A stretch of 43,670 bases of DNA from Clostridiaceae bacterium OM02-2AC (GCA_003481775.1 QULU01000007.1:1-43670); one strand, 5' to 3'. Positions 8,516-16,564 are shown, counted from the first letter of the stretch. The notes: a model not told the origin generated them from the letters alone. Numbers and translations: made by a program.

Positions 8516-9073
8516 TTAAGGCAGCTCCTTCATTTTCTCTAAGCCATCGCTGTTTTCCAGCTCCTCGCGCAGACTGTCGCACCAGGTACACAGGGTTTCA
8601 CAAACGCTCAGCTGCTGCTCCAGAATCGTCCTGCCCACATAAGGGATATCCTTTTTCGCTTCCCTTTGTATGCTCAAATATGCTTGTGTATTCTTCAGGC
8701 TTTCTGCTATTCGTTGAACACAATCCAGCCCCTCTTCCTTTCCGACCTTGTTCAGACTGACAACGACCGCGTTGAAGTCAAACAGTATTTCAAATGGCTG
8801 CGCACTGATTTCCTGCATCAGCTCATGAAAATACCGCCGTCCCTGCTTTGTCAGTGAATAGATGCTTTTCTCGGGCATGTTTCCCTCCCGCTGCCGCGTT
8901 GTCATCAGATAGCCCTTCTGCTCCAGCACTCTCAGCTTTTTGTAAACAGAAGGTGAACTGATTTTCACCCAGTGGGAAAGCTTACGATATTCCACATGCT
9001 TTTGTATATCATAGGCACTGCGGGGCTGATCATATACCATACCCAGAAGAATTAAATCAATGGAGGATGCCAC
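8516..9073 (-). CDS. PadR-family transcriptional regulator
   Basis: Repressor of 185 residues. An N-terminal winged helix (LILLGMVYDQPRSAYDIQ, then SSPSVYKKLRVLEQKGYL and the wing) is followed by a helical dimerisation region of the PadR C-terminal type (Vir_act_alpha_C). The start is a GTG at 9073 with GAGGTGAT upstream. PadR proteins usually repress their own operon and respond to small molecules such as phenolics or drugs. Here two identical 11-base repeats overlap the -10 region of its own promoter, which fits autorepression. It is co-transcribed with the DUF3795 gene. The effector cannot be predicted. Confidence 0.88.
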   Translation of the reverse strand: MASSIDLILLGMVYDQPRSAYDIQKHVEYRKLSHWVKISSPSVYKKLRVLEQKGYLMTTRQREGNMPEKSIYSLTKQGRRYFHELMQEISAQPFEILFDFNAVVVSLNKVGKEEGLDCVQRIAESLKNTQAYLSIQREAKKDIPYVGRTILEQQLSVCETLCTWCDSLREELENSDGLEKMKELP

Positions 9074-9086
9074 ACTATCACCTCTT

Positions 9087-9121
9087 TACTATATACTACT
9101 ATACTATATACTATCTGTCAA
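9087..9121 (-). promoter_or_regulatory. padR-type promoter with direct-repeat operator
   Basis: Read leftward, TTGACA (complement of 9116-9121), a 17-base spacer and TAGTAT (complement of 9093-9098) form a promoter. Two exact copies of TACTATATACT (plus-strand 9087-9097 and 9102-9112), 15 bases apart, cover the spacer and -10 region, where a repressor would block RNA polymerase. Binding by the adjacent PadR protein is inferred. Confidence 0.6.
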
Positions 9122-9134
9122 TAAAAAAAGCCGC

Positions 9135-9638
9135 CTACTCCTTTGACAGGATCAAGACAGCCTCTTTGAAATTATCCTCATTGAAATACTTATCCCGAAC
9201 GTGTACAAAATGGTTTCGGAAGCTGCGCTCCATATTCAGATCATCGATTACCACATAGCGTTTAATTTCCGGATATCCCCATAAATACATCTGAATTTCC
9301 TCCGCTTTATCTCCGGTATCTACAGTTACATCAACCAAATACCTATCCAGCCCATGCAGGGAAAACAGCAGCCTTAAGGTTTCAAGAGAGCGATGCATCC
9401 GCCATGAGGATGTTAATACGATCGACGCCTCACAGACCTCGGCAAGCTGCTGAATATACCGGCTGGCACGCGGATACCAGTCCAAATCCACAGCCGCAAT
9501 ATCATAGGCATTCACCGGCGCAAAGCGTTTATCCTGCGAAACGTAATAGGCCTTCAGTGCAGCTGCGTCACTGCGCAGATACTCATGAGACCCCAGCGGC
9601 ATCAATACGCCGTCAATATCAAGGAAGATGATGTTCAT
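9135..9638 (-). CDS. HAD-domain protein, tandem copy 2
   Basis: Compact HAD-fold protein of 167 residues without a large cap. Motif I is FLDIDGVLMP, motif II is VLTSSWR and the acidic motif is YVVIDDLN. The layout resembles the HAD domain associated with RNA-repair-type proteins, which process phosphate ends or nucleotides; the substrate is unknown. It overlaps the upstream paralogue by 20 bases, so the two are translationally coupled and arose by tandem duplication. About a third of positions appear shared by eye, including SSW/TSW and the RLLFSLHGLDRY / RLFSLWRLDSY segment. Confidence is high in the fold, low in the role. Confidence 0.78.
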   Translation of the reverse strand: MNIIFLDIDGVLMPLGSHEYLRSDAAALKAYYVSQDKRFAPVNAYDIAAVDLDWYPRASRYIQQLAEVCEASIVLTSSWRMHRSLETLRLLFSLHGLDRYLVDVTVDTGDKAEEIQMYLWGYPEIKRYVVIDDLNMERSFRNHFVHVRDKYFNEDNFKEAVLILSKE

Positions 9639-10158
9639 GCCCCAGCTCCTTCGTCCTGTGGTTCAGTATATGAAGCGCCTGTCGATAACTTTCTTCATCA
9701 AAGATATCCGGTGTGGCAACCGCATGCTTTGGAAAGGTCTTCTGCATTGGAATATCATCCAGAATTACATAGTCCTCCACCTCCGGATGTGCATCCAGAT
9801 ATCGCTGAATTGCCCCTTCCTTGAAAAACATCTCCTTATTATCGGTCATGTCGAGGATATAGCTATCCAGTCTCCACAGGGAAAACAGCCGTTTCATTTC
9901 TTCCAGACTTCGCATGCACTTCCATGAGGTTTCCAAAACGATAAGCGCACCGCTTTGATCACATAGCATACGCAGCCGCTCTACGGCAGCCTCCTGAAAT
10001 CCGCAAGCCACACTGCACAGGTCCCAGTCTGTTATGCCTTTTGTGGAGATACCCTCTTTTTGTAATCTGCTTCGCACAGCTTCCGCATGAAAACAGCTTG
10101 TCCTTCGGGAATAGCAGGGGTAGAGTACACCGTCGATATCAAGAAATACAATCTTCAT
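9619..10158 (-). CDS. HAD-domain protein, tandem copy 1
   Basis: HAD-fold protein of 179 residues, paralogous to the gene behind it. Motif I is FLDIDGVLYP, motif II is VLETSWK and the acidic motif is YVILDDIPM. An AAAGGGGGAA ribosome site precedes the ATG. It is first of the pair and is divergent from the SDR gene. The short length and lack of a cap domain suggest a macromolecular or nucleotide phosphate substrate, but this is inferred from the family only. Confidence 0.78.
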   Translation of the reverse strand: MKIVFLDIDGVLYPCYSRRTSCFHAEAVRSRLQKEGISTKGITDWDLCSVACGFQEAAVERLRMLCDQSGALIVLETSWKCMRSLEEMKRLFSLWRLDSYILDMTDNKEMFFKEGAIQRYLDAHPEVEDYVILDDIPMQKTFPKHAVATPDIFDEESYRQALHILNHRTKELGHEHHLP

Positions 10159-10294
10159 GGCGATTCCCCCTTTCTTACTCTCAGTATATCATGAAAACCC
10201 TTTCCTGTTTCTGAAAAAGTCGTTTTCTTTTCGGACCTGCAGGTTTATGTGCTTTCTCACAAGGCATACTAAGTATGACAGGAGGTTGTTGTTT

Positions 10295-11041
10295 ATGAAT
10301 TTAGAGCTAGATGGCAGAGTTGCACTGGTCAGCGGCTGCTCACAGGGTCTTGGCTATGCCTGTGTACGTACACTGGCCAGACATGGTGCAGATATATTCG
10401 GTGTCAGTATCGGTGATGACTCCGCATTGAAAAAAGAGGTGGAGGCGATGGGAAGATCGTATCATTCCCTCACCGTATCGCTTACGACACCCGGCAGCAT
10501 TCATGATGTAATGAAGGAAGTGCTTGCCGCCTATGGACATGTGGACATTCTGTTGAACTTCGCAGGTATACTGAAAAAAGAGGATACCCTGGAAATCAGC
10601 AGGCAGGCGTTTCAAAGTGCCCTGGATATCAATGTAACTGCGGCATTTACACTTTCTCAGGAGGTCATACGCCAGTTTATCAAGCAGGGACACGGAGGTA
10701 AAATCATCAATGCGTCCGGAATCCTGCCCTACGGCACCAGCGAATACTGTGCCTATTTCACCAGCAAGGGTGCTGTAGAAGCAATGACGAAATATATGGC
10801 GCATGAATTTGCGGGCAGAGATATACAGATCAACGCGATCACACTGGGCTTCATGAATGAAGGGAACCGGCTGCAATGCGGCGATGGTCAGCAGGACGAT
10901 CTCGCTATCCTAAAGGAAATTCCCGCTGGACGCTGGGGTACCTGGCAGGATCTCGACGGTCTGCTTCTGGTATTGTGCAGTGCAGCGGGCAATTACATCA
11001 ATGGAGCCTGTATTCCGCTGGATGGCGGCTACAGTATCTGA
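10295..11041 (+). CDS. Short-chain dehydrogenase/reductase (SDR)
   Basis: Classical SDR of 248 residues, an NAD(P)H-dependent oxidoreductase of the FabG/sugar-keto-acid type. The nucleotide motif appears as VSGCSQGLGYA (TGxxxGxG variant), the NNAG motif as NFAG, and the active site as Ser in NASG with YFTSK (YxxxK). The C-terminus CIPLDGGYSI is typical. The ATG at 10295 has AGGAGG 9 bases upstream and fits family length; the longer frame from 10157 is unsupported. Resemblance to KduD-like enzymes (GVSIGD, HEFAGRDIQINAI) suggests a keto-sugar acid or polyol substrate, but no pathway gene adjoins it. A terminator follows at once, so it is monocistronic. Confidence 0.85.
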   Translation: MNLELDGRVALVSGCSQGLGYACVRTLARHGADIFGVSIGDDSALKKEVEAMGRSYHSLTVSLTTPGSIHDVMKEVLAAYGHVDILLNFAGILKKEDTLEISRQAFQSALDINVTAAFTLSQEVIRQFIKQGHGGKIINASGILPYGTSEYCAYFTSKGAVEAMTKYMAHEFAGRDIQINAITLGFMNEGNRLQCGDGQQDDLAILKEIPAGRWGTWQDLDGLLLVLCSAAGNYINGACIPLDGGYSI

Positions 11042-11049
11042 TGCTATGT

Positions 11050-11077
11050 AGGAATGGATGCTTTCCATTCCTTTTTT
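11050..11077 (+). terminator. Intrinsic terminator after the SDR gene
   Basis: GGAATGGA at 11051-11058 pairs with TCCATTCC at 11064-11071 around a tight loop and is followed by six T residues, ten bases after the SDR stop. Confidence 0.8.
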
Positions 11078-11083
11078 CATATC

Positions 11084-11188
11084 TCATTCCAAAAACATCG
11101 CTGTGATCCATACCAGAAACAAGCCGATCAGCAGTACAAGCAGCAAAGTCAGGTAAGCCAGTATGATGTCTTCTCTTTTGGGTTCCAT
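11084..11188 (-). CDS. 34-residue membrane peptide
   Basis: A 35-codon frame reads leftward from an ATG at 11188 with GAGGTGG about 5 bases upstream. The peptide starts MEPKRED, has one long hydrophobic segment (ILAYLTLLLVLLIGLFLVWI) and ends TAMFLE, so it is a single-pass membrane peptide with a charged N-terminus. It is divergent from an XRE regulator gene 200 bases away. The pairing resembles both small membrane toxins under repressor control and ordinary small membrane proteins; no family was recognised. The good ribosome site and clean membrane segment support it as real; function unknown. Confidence 0.5.
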   Translation of the reverse strand: MEPKREDIILAYLTLLLVLLIGLFLVWITAMFLE

Positions 11189-11354
11189 CCGTTCCACCTC
11201 ATGCTGTACTATGCAGAAGTTCTCCATAAATCTAGGCCTTTATCCTATAGATTATAAAGTAATGTTAAAAACATGCATTTTTAGACAGGTAAAATTCCGT
11301 ATTTGATTACTTTTTCTAAAGAAAATAATTTTTTCAGATATAATAATGCCGGGC

Positions 11355-11377
11355 ATAGGCAAGGGGAAACAGCCTAT
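11355..11377 (+). promoter_or_regulatory. Leader palindrome before the XRE regulator
   Basis: ATAGGC and GCCTAT lie 11 bases apart directly before the AGGAGG of the XRE gene, downstream of a TATAAT at 11339-11344. A related CTAGGC...CCTATAG element lies near 11229-11250. The shared half-sites could be operators for the XRE protein between the two divergent genes; this is inferred. Confidence 0.35.
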
Positions 11378-11388
11378 AGGAGGAAACC

Positions 11389-11727
11389 ATGAAAAGAAAC
11401 CACATTGATACAGATTTAGGTGCCGCAATCAAAGAGGGCATCATACTGAACAATATGACACAAAAGCAGCTCGCAAAGGCTCTCCATATTTCACAGCAGA
11501 CACTCAGCTGCTATATACACAACCAAAGAACACCGAATATACATGATCTCGTGGCGATATCGCAGATTCTGAATCTGGATATTTACGTTTTGCTTGGCTT
11601 AAAGAAGGATATTCCGGATCAGCTGGACCATATCATTTTTAAAAATGTGATGAAGCTGGATCATAAAGGAAAAAAGATGGTTTACGATTACGTAGAGCGT
11701 TTATTAAAATACAGCTGCCCGCATTAA
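11389..11727 (+). CDS. XRE-family helix-turn-helix regulator
   Basis: DNA-binding protein of 112 residues. The Cro/C1-type helix-turn-helix spans about residues 11-65: MTQKQLAKALHISQQTLSCY gives the two core helices and NQRTPNIHDLVAISQILNLD completes the fold. A short helical tail follows. The AGGAGG 5 bases upstream fixes the start. It has no catalytic or sensory domain, so it probably acts as a small repressor. It is divergent from the 34-residue membrane peptide, and a terminator of the leftward azlCD genes lies directly behind it. Target and inducer are unknown. Confidence 0.85.
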   Translation: MKRNHIDTDLGAAIKEGIILNNMTQKQLAKALHISQQTLSCYIHNQRTPNIHDLVAISQILNLDIYVLLGLKKDIPDQLDHIIFKNVMKLDHKGKKMVYDYVERLLKYSCPH

Positions 11728-11754
11728 AAAAGCGCCGAACATTTGCTCAGGCGC
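11725..11754 (-). terminator. Intrinsic terminator of azlCD
   Basis: Read leftward, GCGCC pairs with GGCGC around a short imperfect inner stem and is followed by six T residues (A-run at 11725-11731). It lies 20 bases after the azlD stop. Confidence 0.65.
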
Positions 11755-11774
11755 ACTTCTGCTTCCCTCCTGTT

Positions 11775-12077
11775 TCAGAAGATACAGGCTGCCAGATATG
11801 CCGTAACACAGGACGCTACCGCAACACTCAGCAGGCCTTTTCCCTTATATGCCAGTACCAGCCCCACGAAGCAGCCGGCACAGCTCGCCAGCGTATGACC
11901 GGTAGCTGTGAAGATGGCGGGAAACGTCATGGCTCCCAACACGGCATAGGGCACATAAAATAAAAAGGATTTTATAAAAGGACTTTTTATTTCCTTCTGA
12001 AAGAAGGTTAGCGGAAGCATACGGATCAGATACGTAACAACCGCCATTACCAGAATGTAAGGAAGATATTCACTCAT
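11775..12077 (-). CDS. azlD: AzlD-family branched-chain amino-acid exporter subunit
   Basis: Small integral membrane protein of 100 residues with about four hydrophobic segments. The start MSEYLPYILVMAVVTYLIRM and PLTFF are typical of AzlD. With AzlC it forms a two-subunit exporter of branched-chain amino acids and their analogues in the cytoplasmic membrane. The ATG at 12077 has GAGGAGGTG upstream and overlaps the azlC stop by 8 bases, so the pair is translationally coupled. Length matches the family. No regulator gene of the Lrp/AzlB type adjoins it. Confidence 0.85.
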   Translation of the reverse strand: MSEYLPYILVMAVVTYLIRMLPLTFFQKEIKSPFIKSFLFYVPYAVLGAMTFPAIFTATGHTLASCAGCFVGLVLAYKGKGLLSVAVASCVTAYLAACIF

Positions 12078-12789
12078 GCTGCACCTCCTCAACCGGAAAG
12101 AACCATGCTCCGAATGCAGATGCGGCAATCGTGCAGATAATGATCACGAACCCGGAGCTGACAGGCATGACTGCCTGCATTGCTGCGAACAGACAGCTCA
12201 GAAGCACCGATAAAAGCAATACGATCCGCACGGAGCGCAGCTTTCTGGCCGGAGGTATGATAATAGCAAGAAACATTCCGTAAATGGCGATGCCCAGTGC
12301 AGAACGAATTGCCTCCGGAAGCAGGGTACTCGCCGCTCCGCCCAAAAAGGTGCCCAGTGTCCAGCAGAACACCGGAAAAGCGATAAGCCCTGCCATATAC
12401 CATTTACCGACACGCTCATAGGTACTGCTGGCAAGAGCGAAAATCTCATCGGTGACACCATAGGCAATCATAGCGCGCTCATGCGTTTTCATATGCCGGT
12501 CAACCTTCTGCGTCAGGGACAGGGACATAAGAGCATAGCGCAGATTGATGATAAACTGTGACAGCGCCAGCTCCACATAGGAGCCATGTGCCAGCATCAG
12601 TGTCAGACCGGAAAACTGCCCGGCGCTGGTCACATTCGTTAAGGATATCACAACGGCAGCCTCCACCGGAATCCCGTTGGAAACCGCCATCATCCCAAAG
12701 GTAAAGGATACAGACAAGTAGCCCAGTCCAATCGGAACACCATCCTGAATTCCCTTTTGAAATCTATTTTCCACAACTTCCAAATTCAT
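12070..12789 (-). CDS. azlC: AzlC-family branched-chain amino-acid exporter subunit
   Basis: Integral membrane protein of 239 residues, the large subunit of the AzlCD exporter. The opening FQKGIQDGVPIGLGYLSVSF and the motif NVTSAGQFSGLTL are diagnostic, with further membrane segments to the C-terminus. It is expected to export branched-chain amino acids, as shown for BrnFE/AzlCD relatives. azlD follows with an 8-base overlap. I saw no T-box or other leader element in the 200 bases upstream. Family assignment is firm. Confidence 0.88.
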   Translation of the reverse strand: MNLEVVENRFQKGIQDGVPIGLGYLSVSFTFGMMAVSNGIPVEAAVVISLTNVTSAGQFSGLTLMLAHGSYVELALSQFIINLRYALMSLSLTQKVDRHMKTHERAMIAYGVTDEIFALASSTYERVGKWYMAGLIAFPVFCWTLGTFLGGAASTLLPEAIRSALGIAIYGMFLAIIIPPARKLRSVRIVLLLSVLLSCLFAAMQAVMPVSSGFVIIICTIAASAFGAWFFPVEEVQHE

Positions 12790-13120
12790 ACACCCCGCAA
12801 TACTTAGGTAACATTATACAAGAAATTTCTATGTTTTTAAAGGGTGAATCCCGAAACTGGGAAAAGAATACATACCGAAAGCTAAATCATATCCTACTGA
12901 TACAAGTTGCAACATCATGCAGTGAAACAGCATAAATGTACATATCGGCCAGATTAACGGCGCAGCGACTGCTTTGCCTTGTTGATTCAACAGCTATCCA
13001 ATATGAAGCTCTGAAAACAAATCTCTTAAAGCTGTCGCTTCGCTGTGCCTACAGGTATCCGCTTGTCCGACATTCGATTTCACTCGCTGAAATGCTTTCT
13101 TTTATTCCACGACAGAAATC
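12790..13120. other. Gene-free interval
   Basis: About 330 bases between azlC and the Cof-type HAD gene. Short open frames here lack ribosome sites and resemble no family. I see no RNA element apart from the terminator at its right edge. Confidence 0.4.
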
Positions 13121-13154
13121 AAAAAAATCCTTTCCTCAGTAATGGAAAAGGATT
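13121..13154 (-). terminator. Intrinsic terminator after the Cof-type HAD operon
   Basis: Read leftward, AATCCTTTTCC pairs with GGAAAGGATT around a short loop and runs into seven T residues. It lies 22 bases after the stop at 13177. Confidence 0.8.
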
Positions 13155-13176
13155 CACGGTTTTAGATACTTTCCAA

Positions 13177-13998
13177 TCAGACAAAGATGAAACGCTCAAT
13201 AACTTCTGCGACAGCTCCTTCATTGTGATCGGCTGTACAGACATAATCACACATAGCCTTGATCTCAGGTACCGCATTCGCCACAGCTGCGGAAAGTCCT
13301 GCCTCCCTTAGCATTCCCACATCGTTGAAATTATCTCCGATTGCGATGGTTTCCGACAGGTCAATCTGCAGATGCTCACACAAATCACGCAAGCCGAGCC
13401 CTTTATCCACACCATATGGATTCAGCTCAAGATAGCGGTTGCTGGAGAAGGAAACGGCAACCCTGCCCTGTGTAAACTCGTGCAGCTTTTTTTCCAGCGT
13501 TTGAAGATAGGGGATATCCGTATTCTGAAACAGAATTTTTGTAATCGGTGTTCCCTTTAAAAAGGCAATAGAGGCTTCCTCACATACGATAGAATCCGGT
13601 TTGAAGGAAAACAGCCACGAACGCTCATCCTCATTCAGGTGAAATGCATACACATCCTCCGCTGTAAACACCTGTATGCAGACATCCTGTTCAATGCCGA
13701 AGGCAAACAGCCTTTCAGCGATTTCATAAGGCAGCTCATGAAAGGAAAGCTTTCGGTAATTCTTATTCTCCGTAACGACACCGCCGTTATTGGAAATCGT
13801 ATATTCCTGCTCAGCATCATAGACCCCCAGCGTATGCAGCACATTATCAATACAGGTGTAGCCGCGTCCGGTAGCCGGTACAAACCGCACACCATACTCC
13901 CGCTCTGCGCGTTTGATAGCCGCAATATTTCTGGCACAGATTTCCTTATCCGTATTCAAAAGTGTTTCATCCAGATCACATGCAATCAGCTTATACAT
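13177..13998 (-). CDS. Cof-type HAD-IIB phosphatase, copy 2
   Basis: HAD-IIB (Cof/YidA-like) phosphatase of 273 residues. Motif I is CDLDETLLNTD, the cap domain occupies roughly residues 80-190, and motif IV is IAIGDNFNDVGML. Relatives dephosphorylate sugar phosphates, FMN or pyridoxal phosphate in the cytosol. It overlaps the upstream Cof-type gene by 8 bases, and a terminator follows. It shares only the common fold with its neighbour, so the two probably have different substrates. Family secure, substrate unknown. Confidence 0.88.
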   Translation of the reverse strand: MYKLIACDLDETLLNTDKEICARNIAAIKRAEREYGVRFVPATGRGYTCIDNVLHTLGVYDAEQEYTISNNGGVVTENKNYRKLSFHELPYEIAERLFAFGIEQDVCIQVFTAEDVYAFHLNEDERSWLFSFKPDSIVCEEASIAFLKGTPITKILFQNTDIPYLQTLEKKLHEFTQGRVAVSFSSNRYLELNPYGVDKGLGLRDLCEHLQIDLSETIAIGDNFNDVGMLREAGLSAAVANAVPEIKAMCDYVCTADHNEGAVAEVIERFIFV

Positions 13999-14836
13999 CC
14001 GCGCTCCCTCCTTCCTTCTTTTGATAATTCTCCTTCAGCCACAAAGCCACAGCATCCGCATCATGATTCCCGATCACCGCTGTTGCCGCGTTTTTCAGCT
14101 CCTCGATGGCATTTTCTACCGCATAGCACTCATCGCTGATTTGAAACATCGGCAGATCATTGATGGCATCCCCAAAGGATATCACCCGCTCATATCCGCC
14201 TTTTTCCTTCAGCTCCAGAATTGCCTGCGCCTTGGAAACTCCTCGGGGCATGACCTCCAGCCAGTATTCCTCTCGGTACAGCTCCTGTTGAAAAACAATC
14301 ACATAGTCGGTTGTTTCCTCCAGATATTCATACATCGGCTTTAAAAAGGAACCGTCGTGAATGCAGGTGAAGTAGAAGACATCCCCCTCCAGCAGCTGCT
14401 CCGTGGCAGTCACCTTGCGAAAACGCTTGTCATAGGGACGGGATTCCATGTAGTATTTCCCACCTTCATGCATCCCCTCCTCCATATAGCTGACCCTCTC
14501 CTTCCCATCAATATAGGAATAAACAAAGGGAATCATATGATGCCTTAACAGATAGTTCAGAATATCCTGTGCATCCTGTTTGGTAAAGGAATGCGAATAC
14601 AATATTTCATGAGAATCCGGATCCAGCAGATAGACCCCGTTGTATACGATCAGAGGCGTACGCAGGTGGAGCCCCTTGGACACCAGAGAAGCAGAGGTTA
14701 TGGAACGGGCTGTCGCAAAGGTGAATTCCATCCCCTCCTCCACCAGAGCATTGATTGTCTTTACCGTTGTATCGGATAATGCGGTGTTGCTGTTGAGCAG
14801 TGTACCATCCAGGTCACTGACGTAAAGTGTCTTCAT
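13991..14836 (-). CDS. Cof-type HAD-IIB phosphatase, copy 1
   Basis: HAD-IIB phosphatase of 281 residues. Motif I is SDLDGTLLNSN, motif II includes FTFATARS, and motif IV is ISFGDAINDLPMF. The cap lies between about residues 85 and 195. Its start codon is inside the 3' end of the DUF1361 gene (23-base overlap) and its end overlaps the next HAD gene, so three genes are translationally coupled. The coupling to a membrane protein is consistent across the operon but does not reveal the substrate. Confidence 0.88.
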   Translation of the reverse strand: MKTLYVSDLDGTLLNSNTALSDTTVKTINALVEEGMEFTFATARSITSASLVSKGLHLRTPLIVYNGVYLLDPDSHEILYSHSFTKQDAQDILNYLLRHHMIPFVYSYIDGKERVSYMEEGMHEGGKYYMESRPYDKRFRKVTATEQLLEGDVFYFTCIHDGSFLKPMYEYLEETTDYVIVFQQELYREEYWLEVMPRGVSKAQAILELKEKGGYERVISFGDAINDLPMFQISDECYAVENAIEELKNAATAVIGNHDADAVALWLKENYQKKEGGSADV

Positions 14837-15515
14837 GACGCGTACCTCCTATTTTTTTATGAAAGCAGAAATAATACAGACCATAGGTTATAAACAGAAA
14901 CAGAAAGAATACCAGGGTAAACTGCAGACTGAAGGTATCACTGCCCTGTACGATTTTATCCATCAATGAGGATGGATGCATAATATCCCAGGAATTCAGA
15001 CGCAGAAACCGCCCCAGATACACACCATAGCTGCTCAGCAGACAAATCAGGGCGGCTAGCAGCCAGGTGCGCAGCTGTCCCAGCCTTTCTGCCGTGAATT
15101 CATGCAGCAGATAGAGCGAACGATAGCCGCTCATGATGCCAAAGAAGATTCCGACAGCCAGATGCAGCAGCTCCAGCCAGGGGAGAAGCGCCCGGACATA
15201 GACACTCCCGGTTTCCTGAAAGATATAGAAGGTCAGTGGTGAGATATGTATAAAATCCGTAATCAGATACGGTACATTGGGAAACAGCAGCAGCCAGCAT
15301 AGAAAGGCAGCCAGCATGCCAAGGTGATGCTTTCGCTGCTGTGCCGCAAAAAACAGCGTCATAAACAGATACGGCAACAGGGCGAGAAACACATTCCACA
15401 CGATTGCTCTGTGAATAAATATACCGCTTCGCTCATAGACATAAAGACTAACCAGTGCATAGGCACCAAGTGCAGCCAGAAGCCAGAAATTCTGCTTCCA
15501 TAGCTTTTTCATCAT
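14814..15515 (-). CDS. DUF1361 integral membrane protein
   Basis: Polytopic membrane protein of 233 residues with about six to seven hydrophobic segments. Features typical of DUF1361 include WNVFLALLPYLF, the acidic loop motif LLFPNVPYLITDFIHI and the late GVYLGRFLRLNSWD. The role of the family is not established. Two adjacent ATGs at 15515 and 15512 follow GAGGGAGGG; I took the first. The longer frame to 15590 lacks a better start. It leads a three-gene operon with two HAD phosphatases. Confidence 0.82.
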   Translation of the reverse strand: MMKKLWKQNFWLLAALGAYALVSLYVYERSGIFIHRAIVWNVFLALLPYLFMTLFFAAQQRKHHLGMLAAFLCWLLLFPNVPYLITDFIHISPLTFYIFQETGSVYVRALLPWLELLHLAVGIFFGIMSGYRSLYLLHEFTAERLGQLRTWLLAALICLLSSYGVYLGRFLRLNSWDIMHPSSLMDKIVQGSDTFSLQFTLVFFLFLFITYGLYYFCFHKKIGGTRHEDTLRQ

Positions 15516-15653
15516 GGACAGCCCTCCCTCGTTCATCAGTATAGCATATAATTTACAGCCACGGTTTATCATTTCCATGACATTCTTCATCTTTTCTTTC
15601 TTACCGATTCGTGATACATTATACTATATCACACGCAAGAGAGGTATCTTTAT

Positions 15654-16076
15654 ATGAAGAAAAGTGAAAACAGTAAAATTCTACCCTATACAAAAAAGCA
15701 GATTGCTTCTGTTATTCTGCATCCGGAAACCTGCAATATACGTGGTTATCAGGTATATAAAAAACTGGATGAGGATAACTGGATCGAGGATTACGGCGAT
15801 CATTTTCTAATGAAATTCTATTTTACGGAGGTTGGTGAGGATCGTATTGTTATGGAGCGTTATCCGTTTGCACAAAGCAGTGTACATGTAACCAAAACAA
15901 TATTTGAAATGAAGGATGCAGAGAATGGTCAGGTGGAACTGAGTATCAAGGAAAAGGTCACCAAAGGGGATTTCGTACGAAAAATCACAAAGGTCATAGA
16001 GAATCATGATCAAAACGACACCTATTACATGGATTTGATCACCAGAATTCAAAAATACTGCGCAAAGGGGAAATAA
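15654..16076 (+). CDS. Conserved hypothetical protein
   Basis: Soluble, basic protein of 140 residues with no signal peptide or membrane segment. It has alternating beta-strand-like stretches in the middle (FLMKFYFTEVGEDRIVMERY) and charged helices at the end. I recognise no family. The start is supported by AGAGAGGT about 6 bases upstream. It stands alone and is divergent from the DUF1361 operon. A short terminator-like hairpin overlaps its stop codon. Probably real, function unknown. Confidence 0.65.
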   Translation: MKKSENSKILPYTKKQIASVILHPETCNIRGYQVYKKLDEDNWIEDYGDHFLMKFYFTEVGEDRIVMERYPFAQSSVHVTKTIFEMKDAENGQVELSIKEKVTKGDFVRKITKVIENHDQNDTYYMDLITRIQKYCAKGK

Positions 16077-16095
16077 CTGGACGTTTCCTCTTTTT
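16066..16095 (+). terminator. Terminator overlapping the stop of the hypothetical gene
   Basis: AGGGGAAA at 16066-16073 pairs, with one G-U, with TTTCCTCT at 16084-16091, followed by T residues. The left arm overlaps the end of the coding region. Confidence 0.5.
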
Positions 16096-16174
16096 GTTTA
16101 TTGATTTTATAAACAAACAGTGATAATATCATATTACAGTTTATTATTTTGATAAACAGAAAGGAGATATGTTT

Positions 16175-16432
16175 ATGAAAAGTGCAAACTTGGACGTATT
16201 CTATCAGGCAGAGCCGTTTACCATTCATCAAATGCCGAAAAAACAGGAGCCGCGAAAAGCGGTACTTGCACTGGCGGCTGCACAGCTGCCTGATCGAGAT
16301 CTCAGTGAGCAGGAATTGAATGCATTACTCAAGCCTATGTACGAGGATTTTGTAGAGCTTCGCCGGTATCTGGTAGATTATAAGCTATTAAATCGCAGCA
16401 GGGACGGGAGCCGATATCACATCAGTAAATAA
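16175..16432 (+). CDS. DUF2087-domain protein
   Basis: Small cytosolic protein of 85 residues made almost entirely of a DUF2087 domain. Recognisable points are MPKKQEPRKAVLALAAAQL, the SEQELNALL helix, and the closing DFVELRRYLVDYKLLNRSRD with GSRYHI, which resembles a winged-helix. DUF2087 often occurs with transcription regulators and is thought to be DNA-binding, though its function is unsettled. AGGAG at 16162-16166 is 8 bases before the ATG at 16175, which is preferred over the ATG at 16169. A strong terminator follows, so it is monocistronic. Confidence 0.8.
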   Translation: MKSANLDVFYQAEPFTIHQMPKKQEPRKAVLALAAAQLPDRDLSEQELNALLKPMYEDFVELRRYLVDYKLLNRSRDGSRYHISK

Positions 16433-16461
16433 TATGGTGATATGATAACGAATGAAAAAGA

Positions 16462-16503
16462 AGCTGCAAAATCTATCTTCATAGATTTTACAGCTCTTTT
16501 TTA
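16462..16503 (+). terminator. Intrinsic terminator after the DUF2087 gene
   Basis: AGCTGCAAAATCTAT at 16462-16476 pairs with ATAGATTTTACAGCT at 16481-16495 around a CTTC tetraloop, then a six- to seven-T run. Very strong. Confidence 0.88.
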
Positions 16504-16564
16504 TGTTCTTAAAATGGTAGGAAGCAGATGCTTTGATGAAGCAGCTTCCTGCTTTCTTCCAAGC

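Noticed and set aside
12790..12900. T-box or other leader riboswitch before azlC
   Set aside because: The conserved T-box core and an antiterminator/terminator pair are not present.
12936..13142. Rightward 68-codon frame upstream of the Cof-type HAD terminator
   Set aside because: No ribosome site, and it overlaps the terminator of the leftward operon.
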